64,000 nucleotides of DNA from the NCBI GenBank assembly GCA_019914945.1, contig CM034107.1, forward strand, positions 9,734,001 through 9,798,000, read 5' to 3'. Numbering within the stretch: the first letter of the stretch is position 1; each line of letters opens with the position of its first letter. Both the position numbers and the translations under genes were made by a program. Shown in pieces: positions 23,270-37,300 of the stretch. The notes beneath the pieces were generated by a model. It did not search any database and was not told where the DNA came from. It saw only the letters and a list, made by a program, of their open reading frames with translations. This DNA is from Typha latifolia (lineage: Eukaryota > Streptophyta > Magnoliopsida > Poales > Typhaceae).

Positions 23270-24640
23270 GTATGTGCCACTTTCACCAAAATTTTTGGAG
23301 TGTGAATGTGTTTATTTTCTTCTGTAATCCATCTTAAGAGGCTTATTTATGACTTATTTATCAATAGATATACTGTTAACTTGTCATTGGATAATTTATG
23401 AGGACTTATGCATTATTTATGAGACTATCTAGCCCAATCTTTATTTGGGCTTGGAACCCTAAAATTGCTCCTTAGACTCTAGATATTGTTGTTGTTCCAT
23501 CTTTATTTGTTGCAAACCTACATTAGTATTTATTTCACAGAGGAATACTTGAGATTTTTACAAATAAGCCCTATATTATTAATACGGGGATTTTTTTTGT
23601 TATTGCTTTTTAGTCCCGTATTAGTAGCATTCTTTATTAGACGCCCTTGGTTAAACTATGTGCTATGCACGTGATGTCAATTTGGAAGGTGGACATTTTA
23701 GACGGTTAGGAGGAGAGAGGATATGATAAAGCTTGACATTTGGTATCAGAGCTGGTTACGATTGACTTCCAATTGCATGGAGAAGAAGGTAAAGATGGCC
23801 ATAGTTGAGGCTATTAGATTGACTACCCTAGCAAAGCTCTCATGCAATAATGAGTAGAAGATCCAAGAGTTAGCTGGCCAACTTTAGATCCATTTAGAGA
23901 CCATGAAGGAATCTATAGATAAATTTTTGTTCCATGTCTATTCCCAGATTGAAGCTATCTTCGTAGGGCTGAACGAGCTTCACATTAAAGAGAGAGAGAA
24001 GTCGAGGTTGAAGGTTCACTCTGATTCCAAGCCTCAACCACCCAAAAGAACCGAGGTGGACTATTACAGCCAAGGGAAGGAGCTTCATCTAAAGGTGCAT
24101 CCTCGCCTAGATTGGCTACAAAATGGGATTGAGTTGCCTCAATTTGATGGAGATAACCCTAGAGCTTGTTGTAGGCGCTTCATCACTTCTTTTTATTCAC
24201 TAGCACACCACAAAGGAGCATAAGGTGCTATACACCTCTCTATACTGGAGGGCCTAGTTGTAGGACTACTAGGAAACCAAGAATCATATATTCTGGGAAG
24301 AGTTTGAAGAGGTGCGGTTCGATGACCTAAGCTATGACAACATTATAAGTGACAGCTTATCAAGAGTGTTTTGAAGAGCTCAAATCACCGATGGTAATCA
24401 AGAACAAGTTCTTCAGGTAAGATTACTTCATCCAAAGTTTCATCTATGGATAGGAGGACGGACATTAGAGGTGCGGTTCGATGACCTAAGCTATGACAAC
24501 ATTATAAGTGACAGCTTATTAAGAGTGTTTTGAAGAGCTCAAATCACTGATGGTAATCAAGAACAAGTTCTTCAGGTAAGATTACTTCATCCAAAGTTTC
24601 ATCTATGGATAGGAGGACGAACATTAGAGACCTATAATGT
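23270..24640 (+). mobile_element. Truncated LTR retrotransposon (Ty3/Gypsy-like): LTR end, PBS, gag remnant
   Basis: TGGTATCAGAGC at 23741-23752 is the classic plant primer binding site for initiator methionine tRNA, and the presumed LTR ends just before it (..gcttgaca). The LTR left border, put near 23270, is a guess. Downstream an open stretch (23903-24223) encodes a gag-like part with a coiled N-terminus and ELPQFDGDNPRACCRRF, typical of the start of the Gypsy gag domain (LPxFDGxxPxxW). The frame breaks after 24220, but gag-like codons continue (FWEEFEEVRFDD) to about 24340. No protease, RT, integrase or second LTR is present. This is a dead fragment lying 300 bases upstream of the SDR gene. 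Confidence 0.7.
24309..24627. repeat. 159-base tandem duplication inside the retrotransposon remnant
   Basis: 24309-24467 is repeated at 24468-24626 with only a few differences (for example tatcaagag/tattaagag, caccgatgg/cactgatgg). The high identity shows a recent event compared with the decay of the element. Confidence 0.9.
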
Positions 24641-24701
24641 GCATGTTTTATCCTCAAACTTTTCAGCATACTGTTTTTATTGCTAAGATGTGCTTAATCA
24701 T

Positions 24702-24913
24702 CTCAAAACTTACCAGTTACAAAGTCGCCGCAGCTTCCGCCCACTATCGCCGACTTCTTCATTTGATTCCACGCCCGAGACAAGAATCGAGTCCTGTACT
24801 AATTTTGCAAATAAAGAACTATAGGGTTCAAAGTACAAAATCGCTCAAAACTTTACGGGTTACAAAGTCGCCGTAGCTTCCGCCACTATCGCCGACGTCT
24901 TCCATTTAATTCC
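24702..24913. repeat. Duplicated promoter/leader segment of the SDR gene
   Basis: About 69 bases starting ctcaaaacttaccagttac (24702) recur at 24844 (ctcaaaactttacgggttac). Both continue through caaagtcgccg(c/t)agcttccgcc, ctatcgccgac and attTAATTCC-like ends. The second copy runs into the leader of the gene starting at 24955. The first lies next to the end of the retrotransposon fragment. Confidence 0.8.
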
Positions 24914-24954
24914 CGTTCACCCTCTCGCCGTCCCCAAATCTTAGCGAAGAAACG

Positions 24955-27900
24955 ATGCTGTTGTTAGTCTTCTTCCTCGCTGCGGCAGCTGCCCTCCTCG
25001 TCAAATTCGCCACTGCCGATGGTGAGAACCTTAGGGAAGAAACAGAAGAGCTTGCTTGATCCAGTACTCTTCCGTTCACTTAGATGCTAGATTCCTTATT
25101 CTCTTTGAATTTATAGGGGATTTCACGCTGCTATCCAAGGGCCCGGCTAAGCGCGAGGAAGTGGAGGGCAAGGTGAAGAGATCACGAGAAAGACACTTGT
25201 TTTCTTGTTCTCTTTTCTTCCTTTGTGTGTAAAGATCGTGTCTTCTATTGCTTTTGATGGCTTCTTGATGCTCAGGTTGTGTGGATTACGGGCGCAAGCC
25301 GTGGGATAGGTGAGAACTTTTTTTTTTTTTTTTTCACATTTCGATTATGTGTTAAACTACTAGTTTTAGTGTTTGGATTTCAATTTTTGGTGTTGTAATA
25401 TGCTTAAGAGAGTTCTTTGTCGATAAGTTTGATATATTTGGATTAAAACAGAGGAAAGATACTACCTACAGTTTCAAAATGACAGAAACACTCTACAGTG
25501 TGGTGCTGGTGAGAGACGTCTAAGGGATAAAACAAGAATATTATTGCCAATTAACTTAAAATGACTGGATTCTTCAAATATCAATTCCTTTGGACAGAAG
25601 GCAAGTACTTCAGATGCTTATAATTTGTGTTGCTAGGAACCACAATATTGAATGGTGAGTATGCTATTGAAGTTATAGCATTATTGCTGCAAGTAATTGG
25701 AATATGCATTGAAACTGTACTGTATATTAGTAATCTTTTGATTCTCAGAATTTTTGAGCTTAGGATTTTTGAAATGCAGTTTTTAACTCAAGGGTATCTG
25801 GATTAGAACATTCTCACATTCTTATTAACAATTTCATGAGAGCAAGCAATCCCATAGTCATCACTACCTGTTATTAGTTACTTGGATTTCCAAGGTTACC
25901 TTTTTCTTCCATCAGATAGTTGAGATGATTGTTGAAGAAGTAGGGAGTACAGAATTCCATTCATCTAGCATATATTCTACTCATGCTTCAAGTACCAATG
26001 CAACAAGCATCTTATATTGGCATAAGACTGCAACTTAGAACACTGAATTTCACCTTCTAAACAATTTGTATTACTTTTCTTAGTTTTCTAAATGTGAGGT
26101 AGTTGTTATAAAAGTTTATAATCTTGGATACTTGATACCAGGGTTTATTGTAATATAGATGCGTAAAGTTGTTATTGTAGCAGTTGGGAGTTGAAACCAA
26201 TTTACTAGAACAATTTTCTAGTAGTCTCTCTCTTGTCTTTAAGTCATCAGATTTAAGTGGCTTTCAGCAATATATAATATCTTCAAATAAACATACTAGC
26301 TAGCTGAATGAGTCTTATATCTTCTATTTTCAGGTGAGATTCTTGCAAAGCAGTTTGCAAATTTAGGAGCAAAAGTGATACTTTCTGCTCGTAATAAGAT
26401 GGAGCTTGAGCGAGTGAAAAGTGAAATTACCAGTAAGCATCTTTGGTTAGAAGCACTACTTAGGCATCTTTTGTAATCATTAATCAACTATGATGTGCAT
26501 ATACAATTATGAAGTTGAAGAGCATTTACACAATTCGTCTTTGTACTTATTTGTCTACTATCCCTTTTTTTTTCTTGATTAAAAAGGTAAACATCCGGCT
26601 AGTAGAGTTGAAGTCTTACCTTTGGATTTGGCATCCGGTGAAGATTCTCTAAGAGAAGTTGTAAAGGAGGCAGAATCCCTATTTTCTGGTGCTGGTGTGG
26701 ATTTCATGATCCATAATGCAGCGTTTGAACGTCCCGTAATTTTATGATTTTATCTTTCCCTGTATCTCTGCTCCAAGTTTATCTTAGTCAGGCAGCCAGC
26801 ATGCAACCTTTTAGTTTGTTAGTTTAAAACTGTAACCTATTAGTCATTAGCACTAAAATATGATGCAATCTTATAATACTTTGTATTACAGACAATCTAT
26901 TTTGGTTGATATTAATCTGGTTTAAGTATCTGATTGCAGAAGAGAAATGCTCTAGAAGAAACTGAGAAAGGTCTTCAGGTATGCTGTTCCATTATACTTT
27001 CTTATGCCTAATTTGTTTTCCTGAAATTTATCTTAATTTTTACATTGAAGGATACTTTTCACATAAATGTTCTGGGGACGATAACACTTACTCACCTTCT
27101 TGCACCGTCAATGTTGGAAAGAGGAAGGGGACACTTTGTTGTGGTATGTTGAATAATGATCTTGACTCTTATTTCCCATGTACTCTTTGTATGCTGTTCT
27201 AGTAGGATGCTGATTACATTCTCATTGCAGATGAGTAGTGCAGCAGGAAAATGTCCTTCACCTGGTCAAGCCATATACTCTTCTTCTAAACATGCTCTAA
27301 ATGGATATTTTCATAGTCTTCGTGCTGAGGTAATATTTTATTTGATTGAATGAATTGTAACATATTCCTCTTAATTTTTGAGGGTAAATATATTTTACTC
27401 TCATATACTTATGCATCAAATAACTTTATTATAATGTTTTGTACCAAACTAGTATCTATACATATGATTAAAATAAAATTATTAAAGTTCCCATCCAAAT
27501 TAATAGAGCTCGTACAAATCACCAAAAAATGCCCCTTTATATCAAATATAACTAATTACCAAAATGTTCAAATTCCCCCTTCTCCCCAATCAGTTTGTCT
27601 AACAAATATAACAGGTGCATTTTGGTAATTTTATTGGGGCTCCATTTGGTGAGATGGAAACTCTAATGATTTCAATCATAAGTACAAGGATTGATTTGGT
27701 ACAAAATATTCTATAGGGGAAAAAATTAATTTTAGATATAAGTACAAGAGGGTAAAACACATTTAGCCCTAATTTTTTCCTCTTTGCTTGATAATTTTTA
27801 TTTACAAAACACTCACACCGTCTTTCTTTTGTTTTCATTTTCTTTTCTTCTCAGTCATAAGGTAGAACCTAGCTTTCTATTTATAGTTATGTGATATTTG

Positions 27901-30250
27901 TTTCCCATCATTTGATTTATTTATTTTTAATTGATAAGCATCTATTTCTTATTCTCCTTTCCTTATTTGTTGGAAGTGAATGAGAAATTGAGAAGATCAG
28001 TTGGTAACTTACTGAAATGTGGTTCTTGGTATACTCTTTTATGGCACAGCTGTGTACTAAAGGCATTAAGGTCACTGTTGTTTGTCCTGGACCAATAGAA
28101 ACACCAGAACTTTCTGGAGCAGGCTCATCTGGACAAAGTGGTTCTTCAGAGGTTCATTTCTTAGTCCCTTCCTCATAATTTGCCTATAGGAGACTTGGAG
28201 AGCATCTAGATGAAAGCTAATCATAATCATAAAATGTCAGAAAAGGAACAGAAAATTGCCTTCCCTTATTCTGTGATTCTTGGACAGGTTACTAATGCTG
28301 TTCTATATTTCAATTCAGAATTGCAAACTAGAGGTAGCTTATGAAGTAAGATCTGGTCCAAGTTGGTTCTAGACTCCTAGTCATTTGTTCATAGGATCAA
28401 GATAGAGGCCATTTCATGATTTTTAATGCTAAAGGCATCAAATGCATCTAGTCAATTGGCTTTACTTCCTATAGATAGTTTGGTCAGCTAGACAAGGTGC
28501 ATTCACTAGAGAGAACTTGAGGTCGTCCCTCTTCTAGATGCCTCCTACTACAGAGTAGTTTATCCATTTATCCTTAGAACCTGGACATACTTGCTTCTTT
28601 GCATAAATTTAATATTATGGAATCTGGAATACATGGTATTTCTACACTATTTTGATTAAAAATATCTACTTGTCTTCATTAACTCATATTCCTTGACAGA
28701 AGCGTGTGTCAGTAGAAAGATGTGCTGAGCTGACAATTGTTGCTGCAACCCATGGCTTAAAGGAGGCTTGGATATCAGATCAGGTTATTATTATTTGTAG
28801 CATTTTTGCTTTACAGCTTCGTGAGCTAGTAGATAACCAATATCTCCATTTCAAACTTGCATTATTATACTGGACTAACTGATAAACTGTTATTTGTCCT
28901 AAAGAAAAGAGAGTTCCACAAGACACAACTTGCTTTCTTTCTCCAAGATTGCATATACATCAAATCTTTCTAACTTTATGTAACTTTACTGTGCAGCCCA
29001 TTTTGCTTGTAATGTACTTGGCGCAATACATGCCAACAATTGCTTATTGGTTCTTGGATCGGGTATACTCTTTTGCTTATTTTATCTGCATAGAATTGTC
29101 ATCAATTGTCAGTGCATACTTATCTTTGCAAAACATCAGCTGATGTTTCTTTAGTATGGCGATGCACTTATTTTTCTTCTACTAATTGAAATTGCTTCTT
29201 TCTCTCTATTTAATTTGTAATTGGGGAAATTAATAAATTATTGAAAGATTCAATACCCATGAGAAGTTGGTGATTGGGAGCCCATTTTGGCCTTATGCTA
29301 TCATATGTGAATTTTGGATTCATTATTTGGATATAAAGCTAGATTCACACATAGTATAGAAGTACAGCTCTGCAGTAAGGACTGGTTTAGAAAGAAAGAA
29401 AAAATCATTACAAGCATCAATTTACTTGTGGCACATGAGCATCTCAGCTAGCTAAGCTGGACGCTTGATGTTGCGTGTGCATAATGGCCTTCCTTCCTTC
29501 TAGATCTTGTTTCACATGTCAGCACATTGCCACAGGACATTATCTACTTGACTATATGTCTGTTTTAAGCAAAGGACTGAGATCAGAGAAAGCCACCATG
29601 CTACCAATGATCTGAATCATTATTTTAAAAGTGAAGCAACTTGTTTGTTGAGATGAGAACCTCAATAACAGTTGTGACAATCTTCAATCTACTGAAACTA
29701 ATAATCTCTATCTTGGAATAAATGTCATGGACCAACAGGGTAACTGTTACAACGTTTTCATATAATTATAAATTTGACAACTTTCATGTCTTATAAATGC
29801 AAATCATATGGAGTAGAACTTTTAATTAGTTGAATCCAAATAGGCACTTATTAATGATTCTTCTGTAAGAAAACTAGTGCTTAAAGAATAAAATTGAAGT
29901 TCTGCATATTATGATGTGACATGGATAATCATGTGATATATATGTTCATTTTGATATTAAAAAATTATTTGCAGATGACAATGACAAATCAGAGTATTTT
30001 TAGTGCTTTTCCTAGTTTACATTGGCTGCTGCATGTGTTGAACTATTAACTTGTCCAAGAATAGCTATAATTCAAAAACTTAACTACATTTGAATTTCAA
30101 TTAATGCCTACAGTCATTTTTGGCTTTCAGTCCTTATCTCTTGTTTGAACCTTTTCTTTACAGGTTGGTGCTAATCGGTTGGATGCTGCAGCGAGTAAAG
30201 GCAATACTTATAGTTGGAAACTATTTTTCGGTCAGAAGAAATTAGCATGA
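24955..30250 (+). CDS. Short-chain dehydrogenase/reductase, DHRS7-like
   Basis: Twelve exons: 24955-25021, 25117-25172, 25276-25309, 26334-26432, 26587-26735, 26940-26978, 27051-27143, 27231-27329, 28050-28151, 28700-28783, 28997-29062, 30164-30250; 975 nt, 324 aa. The N-terminus (1-20) is a hydrophobic signal anchor, so a membrane, probably ER, location is inferred. Classical SDR marks are complete: cofactor loop TGASRGIG (46-53), HNAA (128-131) in place of NNAG, and a catalytic tetrad fitting Asn154, Ser182 (MSSAAGK), Tyr195 and Lys199 (YSSSK). CPGPIETP (about 224-231) follows. A second hydrophobic stretch, PILLVMYLAQYMPTIAYWF, lies near 275-293. The residue after the Rossmann second strand is Arg (SARN), which fits NADP(H). 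The substrate is unknown; DHRS7-type enzymes act on lipophilic carbonyls or steroids. All exons close in frame. Confidence 0.9.
27380..27770. mobile_element. Mutator-like MITE in intron 8 of the SDR gene
   Basis: 391 bases with inverted ends about 90-100 long: left gagggtaaatatattttac, complement of right gggctaaatgtgttttacc. Inward both share ttttgtaccaaa and a (g)tatgattaaaat / tatgattgaaat block. The flanks ttaattttt (27371-27379) and taatttttt (27771-27779) are a plausible 9-base duplication, blurred by the T-run. The ends resemble those of the outer element at 43730-45215. Confidence 0.65.
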
Positions 30251-33200
30251 TTGTGTTGCGCCTTATCATTCTTCACTTTCTTATATTTCAACTATTCCAT
30301 GCTTACTAAGCCATAATCTTAGCGGCTGCAAAATCATGTTGCGATAGACAAAATAATTTGTTAATTTAATTTCGTAATACTTGATAGTCGATACTCCTTT
30401 ATTTGAAGTCTGTTGAACTTAGATTTGAATGTTTAATTCATACATTGTTGGGATGGTGAAGAACTTATCGGCATGCATGCAAATGCTAGTAGCTCAAACT
30501 AATTCCATTTATTCACCTTTTCTAGAATGAGACTGAGATATTCTGTTCTTCGTTGGCAAATAAAAAAAGTTCCAGCTATACTGCCCATATAATATTATAG
30601 ATGGTATCTCAAGAAAAGCCAGATAAGAGGTTCCGTTCTTTGATAATTGTTCACTTTGCTTTAAAGTTTGCTATGGCAATCTTCTATTCTTTCTTGATTG
30701 GTTTCAGTAAAGGATTACCTTCTCCAACCTCACTTGTATTGCATGCCTTCTTGTTATGGAGTAATAGGTATGACTGATCTACTACCGAGAAGAGAAGATG
30801 AATAATGTCTGCTATGAATTTCCTTTCTCCACTGCATAAATCATTCTAATTCAAGTGGTCATAGTTAGTACATTAATATTTGTGAGATTTGAACAAGGTT
30901 ACGATTTGAATTCAAGATCGTGGTCGGCCATGTATCCTGTCTTGTTTTCTTTGAGTTCAGGAACTCTTCGTAAACTGGTTCAGGACTCCTAAACTAGTTC
31001 AGTAATTAAATATTTTTTAATTTTTTTTTTCATATCTAATTAAGTCTATTCTCTAAAAAAATCAAGGCTAATAAATGAGACTAACTAATCGAGTTTGAGG
31101 CTTAGTCTTAAACCAAACTAGGCTAAAACTATAACGCCCTTATAATAATTTATCATTCTCTCTCATTTTATTGCATATTATTTTAAAAAAGAATCTAATA
31201 ATAACATACAATTACTATGTTCGCTCATAGATTAGATATCATTTAAATACACATTATTTTAATTGCAATTAAGATTCCTTCTCGCTCCTCTATCTTCTTT
31301 TAAAAAGTAGTCATGTCATATAAATACTCATACTGCATCACACACTGTCATAGACTATATGATTATATGTCTTTATTGCCATGCATTGTCATGTATTACA
31401 TTAGTTTACCTTCACATTACCATGCATTTGTTCTTAATATAGATATATGAAGCATTTTAAGCTCGTATTTATAATAAATAAAAATATATTATTACTACTA
31501 CCTTACATCCAACTAAGAATTTTCGTTATTTGATATAAAACATCACCGCTTCCTAATACAAATTCACTATTCTCTAATATTTTAATATTAATTTTATGTC
31601 ATATTAAACGTAATTATTACTCTATATACTAGTGTTGAACTAAATAATAGAATAACTTATATTAATATTAGCTCTCTTCTTCTAGTATTAAAAATTAAAA
31701 TAACTTTCTAAAATAAGAAGAGTTTCGATGCACAACCTTCGAGCTAGGTCGATTATTATCCAAAATTTTTGAAAGAGTTTTATGAGCTAACAATTTTAGC
31801 TCTGTCGATAGACTCACTTTGTATTCGTAGAATAGCAACCGAAAACAATTCAAAAGGCATGATAAATGGTCTAAAAGTTTGTCAATTTGCAATACAATGA
31901 TAACATTCTACAATAAAACTAAGTGTGCTTGTGACATTACTAGATCATGAATAAATGTCATATTTTCTATATTAGATATGTACCTATGGATCCACATCAA
32001 CTCGATGCTATTATCTAGACGGCACTACTAGAATTACTAGGAGGTGTCACTAAGTGATTAAGGCACCATATCTTTGATATTAAATATTATTAAGAAATAT
32101 TAAAATTATCAAAATAAATCTTTTAATTTAGCGCAGAACTGTTCTCTAACTCTTTTAGAGTCAATTAAAAAAGTCAATATAACGATCTAGAATATGTATG
32201 TTTTCTGAATTTTAAGATATACTTGAATCATTATAGAAAGTCGAGGAGTCATCCATACTTTTTTGTCATAAATATTTCATAATTTAGGTTCTACTAGATA
32301 ATCATGATCAATAAAGAAAATATATGAGTGAATCCACTCACTTGTGGTCAACAAGGAAATAATTCAAATCAAGGATTTAAGTCGAGGGGAATACCGTCAC
32401 CTTTATTAATAAACATTTAATTAAATAATTATTTAAAAATAAGAAATTTTATAAATCACACTTTGTACTTTATCTATTTTGTGATTCACATTCCGTCTTT
32501 GAGATTTTTGTAACTCAATCCCTACTTTTTCCTTATAATTTTTATTTAACGCCCTTCGTTAATTTAAACGACACTAACAAAAAATTATTTCATTATAATA
32601 TATAAAATAATTAATAAATACTTAAATTACCCACGGCTTCTTCAGAGAAGCGGCAAAGATGAGGAAAAATAATAGTGATGGTATTTTAGTACGTTGTATG
32701 TTGTCTAGAACTTTATAATAGAGCTTCATAAACCTTATTTAATCTTATTAGCTTTTTATTTCATAAAGCTTAATATGTCAATTAGTGCTTAAGCATGAAG
32801 AGATTGAGATTACTATCGGGGTCGGGTTGGGCTTAGAATTATGCCGAAGTCGGACCTGGCCTGATCCATTGTTTGAACAGGTTTAGTAACAAAGTCCTCC
32901 ATAATAGATATCATTTTATGTCTCTCTCTGACTCTAATACTAAAAACAAATTCTAGACTTTCTAAAACCATACTGACAAACAAATGTAGCTCAAAGTTAA
33001 TTGAAACAGGAATGATGAAATGCCCAGACTCCATATAACTTGCTATTGCCTGCTAACTTCTTGCACCCACCCTACCCTAGTGTTTATTGTTTAGAGGCTT
33101 AGAGTCATAAAAACAACCTCTCAAACAGTGGGAGTTGAACTGCATATATCTTGCCCTAATCGAAACTAGCATTGTTGGTTGTTCTTGCACCAGGGCCTTG

Positions 33201-34374
33201 TAATCAAAGCCGATCGCTTGTTCTTCTATCGACATCACTGTCTTGCTATCTTTTGATCATATTTATCTAAATTCTAACACTAGAAATTTCAGCAAAGGAT
33301 CATATTTGTCTGACAGCAGTCTTTAAATAAGTAACTTTGGAAGCATAGCAGGACTAAGAGAAGTGAAAAAAAGGATTCTCCTATAGAGTAATAAACAGAC
33401 ATGTAATAGAAATTACTCTGCTCTATTTGTTAATGAACACATCATTCTTTTCACGTCTGGTCATTAAGTTTGCATGCTGTTCTGTTTCAGGTCACTTTGA
33501 TCTTGATTTAGATTACGATTAATGTTATACCACACTCGCATCGAATACAATCATAAAAATTGCTGAGTTATCTAACTTAAAGAAATAGATTCACTCGATC
33601 TTCTAGCGTCCTCATTTTAGGCAAAATAAGATGAAATTAACTTCACTTCTCGCATCAAGTTATTTTCAAAACCGGAGTAAAGTGATCAACAAAGTTTGCC
33701 AACATAATTCGTTATTTTATCCCTTTCACTTGTTTGACCCAATAGAATATTTCTCTGTGAGCGAGATTGTTACAATATAAAATATAAAAAGTTACTGTTC
33801 CCTATAATATATTCAATCAGTATTTATCTCATTTTTATATAACTTCTTAGAGGAGTTGATGAATTAATATAATATTATAGCAAAAGTCCTCAGGTCAAAA
33901 AGAGAAACTTTAGCCTTTTAACAATAAGATTTTGGTAGTCTCTCTCTATCCATCATTAAGCTCACCTCTATATCCACCTAATTTTCTTTTGTTTTTGTTT
34001 TTTGATATTAATTTTTGAAGATGAGCCACCCTCACTTTGGGGCCAACACCTGAACTGTCCCCTTTTTTAAGTCAACAGATAACTTATTTCCTTTCTACTA
34101 GACTAACAAATATTGATTACAAAAGTATTAATACTGCATAGGGTCTACAAAAGACTAGTGCTACATATTCTAATGTTGCATAGGTTTTTTACAAGATACA
34201 TTGATCAACAGGCCAGTTAGAAATGGAAGAAGAGATCTACAAGGTGAATGGACAATCAGCAGCTTGATATTTCACTCGCAAACCGAACGCTGACTGGTTC
34301 CGGCTGGTATTGTCATCTGTCCCTTCTCTACGGGAAATATGGACTCAGGTTAGGAGGATCCACCCGTTCGGATT
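30251..34374. other. Intergenic region between two convergent genes
   Basis: About 4.1 kb between the 3' ends of the SDR and DUF3755 genes. AT-rich, no supported gene. Short frames at 31695-31892 (minus) and 32813-33034 (minus) have no domain. Contains the partial MITE at 32442-32690 and the 3' UTRs of both genes. Confidence 0.5.
32442..32690. mobile_element. Truncated MITE of the 3740-4139 family
   Basis: Matches the left inverted repeat and interior of the 3740 element in order (agaaattttataaatcaca, tttatctattttgtgattca, acgacactaacaaaaaatta, cttcttcagagaagcggc, atagtgatggtatttta), then similarity stops. The right inverted repeat is missing. Confidence 0.65.
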
Positions 34375-37300
34375 TCATGACTGCATCGGCATGGAAGGCC
34401 TAGGGAGCATGGAGTTTGCAAGTTCTTCGTTTATCTTCACTGGAAGTGGCGGCATCTGCTTCATTATTCCAGGAACATCACTCATCCTGCAATAAGTGTT
34501 ATCTCGGATATAAGATTCTCACAAAGGCATCAAGTATCATGACAAACTATTTGGAATGAGAAAGATCAGCAAAACCTACAACTTTGTTCCTAAATCTTCC
34601 CTTCACCCAGAGAGAGTAACTATATTAAATATCCTTTAACCTTAAGTACATAACTAATGACAAAATTGAGTATCATATAATTGTCAACTTGATAATCGTG
34701 CACATTGAACCCCAACGAGCATGGATAAGGATTTGGATATGGCTATAAATGTGGCATGCCATACTAGAAAAATATAAATATAATGATAAGGAAGTCTTAG
34801 AAGAACAACATACAATATGGCAGGGTACAACAACAAACTTTGAACGTATTCATTGTGTAATGAATATCCTCAAATTTAACAGATATTGTTAAAAAGAAGG
34901 CAATAAACTTTGGAAGTCTATATTGAGCACTCCTTTTGAAAGCAAACAATAGAAAGATGCTAATTGATTGTAAACAAAGAAAATAATACAATGATAACCA
35001 AAAAGGAAAAAAGAAAACTAGTCATCTCAATCATCCAAAGATTTAGTTAATATAAGAAGGAAGTGAACCCCTCTTAACCTAATTTCAAATATTTAAAGGA
35101 AAGTCAGAATGCACTTATTCAATTTCTCCATGATTAATGGGTTGTTCTACAATTGATTGCCTTCATCAGTAAACATCAGCACCCCATCCTAAGGAAGCAT
35201 TAGAATACTATGTGAGACGTATCCTAGTTGTAATAATATATATTTTCAAATCTTTATTTTAGAAATAATCAACTCAAAATAGGAAGATCTGCCAATAACA
35301 AACACAATCTGCAAGGTCAAAGTACAAGTACAACTTTTTTCAATATAAAAGATTAAAATTATTCCCTAATTGCTTAAGCTTTTAGAGAATTGACGAGTCA
35401 AAATAGTATCAAAGCAATAAGTCCCAAGTTCAAATCCTACTAGGCCCACCTTCTCAATTAAATTTAAAAACTCCACTGGTTTAAGTTAACTCTATTTCTT
35501 GATCCTGTCAAAATTGTCTCAAGCCCAAAAGTGAGGGAACTAGAAAATGAATATAAAAAATGAAAAACACTAGTCTCCAATAGCTTACACTTCTAGTGTA
35601 GTTGGTAAATAACACAACTTAACCAAACAGAACATCTAAAGATGTGAAGAAGCATGTCTAGGTATTCAAAAAGTTCTTTCACCACTCTATGTGCTTTCAC
35701 GTTTCAAGTTTCAAGTTTCAACAATACAATTACAAGTTACCTGCATGAAATGCATCCATATTTTGCAGATTTTATGATAAGAAAATAATGAAGTATTTGA
35801 AACATACTCTTTCAAGATTGAGAGTATATTATCTCGTGTTTGGCAAAATAGAGAGATGTTTTCCTGTATCTGCAAGAGAACAAAAACAAAAAATAAGAAC
35901 GCTAAACAACAAAACATGCGACTACAATATATATTGCTATTTCAAAGCAAGCATTGTGAATGTCAGACCATGGCTGTTGTGCAATATGTTTCATCAAATT
36001 TATGTTTATTGAGCTGATTTTTTCCAATTAATTGGAACTCAAAGAATTGTGAAACCAATAAGTCAATGCTGCAGATTGAAAGTCTGGAACCAACCTGCAT
36101 GTTTGTGAGATTTGTAGAAATTTGAGTTAAGACCTCAGCGTTATGCTCAAGGAGCTCTCCCGTCGGACCTCCAATTGCTGCAAGATAGACAATACAAACA
36201 AATCAGCTGCCGTGCATTTAATAAGCAAACTTCAAAACACTTGTGCGGAAGCAACAATTTAATACATGCTTCATTTGATATACAGAAAGAATCCCTCCTG
36301 ACCTATTGCTAAACTATATATAAGTTAATGCTGTAAGTAGTACAGGTACGGCTATGGAAATATAGTATATCCCCTTCTCCAACTCTGCAATCATTTTTCA
36401 TTCTTGTTACAAGTAGTTGCTACCTAGTACATATGGAGCATCTCATACTGCATCATTACTTATTTATTTTCTAGTATCCATTATTTAAGCAGAGAAAAGT
36501 TATGCAATTTCTTATGAAAATGTTGTTATGCAATTTAAGTAGAATGATATAAGTTCTTAAATAGATTTGTTACTCCTCCAACAACCATTTCAGTTAGAGA
36601 AGAAATTAGCAAGTCCACTCTCTGAGAATGTTGCATCCTCCCAAACAAGTACAGATCATGAACTTTACCAACAAAACAGCACTAGAGCATTCCAATATAG
36701 CAGGCAACACTGGGACTAAAAGATAATTTATGCATCTGTCACAGCTAAATGGGCAACTGAAAACAAGTTAACTGATTTCAGTCATTATTAGGCAATGCAT
36801 ATAGAAAGACAACTTTCTCAACAAGAATTTCGACAAACATTTAACACAGATTACACTATCAATGTTATAGGTTAATCAGAAATTATTGGTCAGCAAAGAA
36901 TAAGTACAGAAGTACACAACTGCAATCCACAAACAAGCCGACTTTGTGCAAAAGGTAATGCAACAATTAAGGATTCTGCTCTTTGCAACAAAATAAAAAG
37001 GACTTCTGGAGACCAAAAGAGACATTTGATTATATTTACTAAGCAACATACTTTTAAATGAAATATCATCATCCTCCATAGGGAGCACTGGTAGAGGATA
37101 TGGAGGGACGTTAGGTCGTCCTACTAGGTGAGCAGATGGTTTTGCTGAAGGATCTGTAACTCTTTCCTGCAAATAAGGATGAAGTTCTCAAATGTTGGTA
37201 AAATGAATAGATATCGAGAAAAGCATATATGCTTGCAGCATAATTATCATTTATCAAAAATCGCAAGTAGTAAGGCATCAAAGTTTAAGAGAAAAACATC

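Noticed and set aside
35385..35440. tRNA/PBS-like words (tagtatcaaagc, agttcaaatcct)
   Set aside because: No cloverleaf can be formed and no LTR lies next to it; probably an old repeat fragment.
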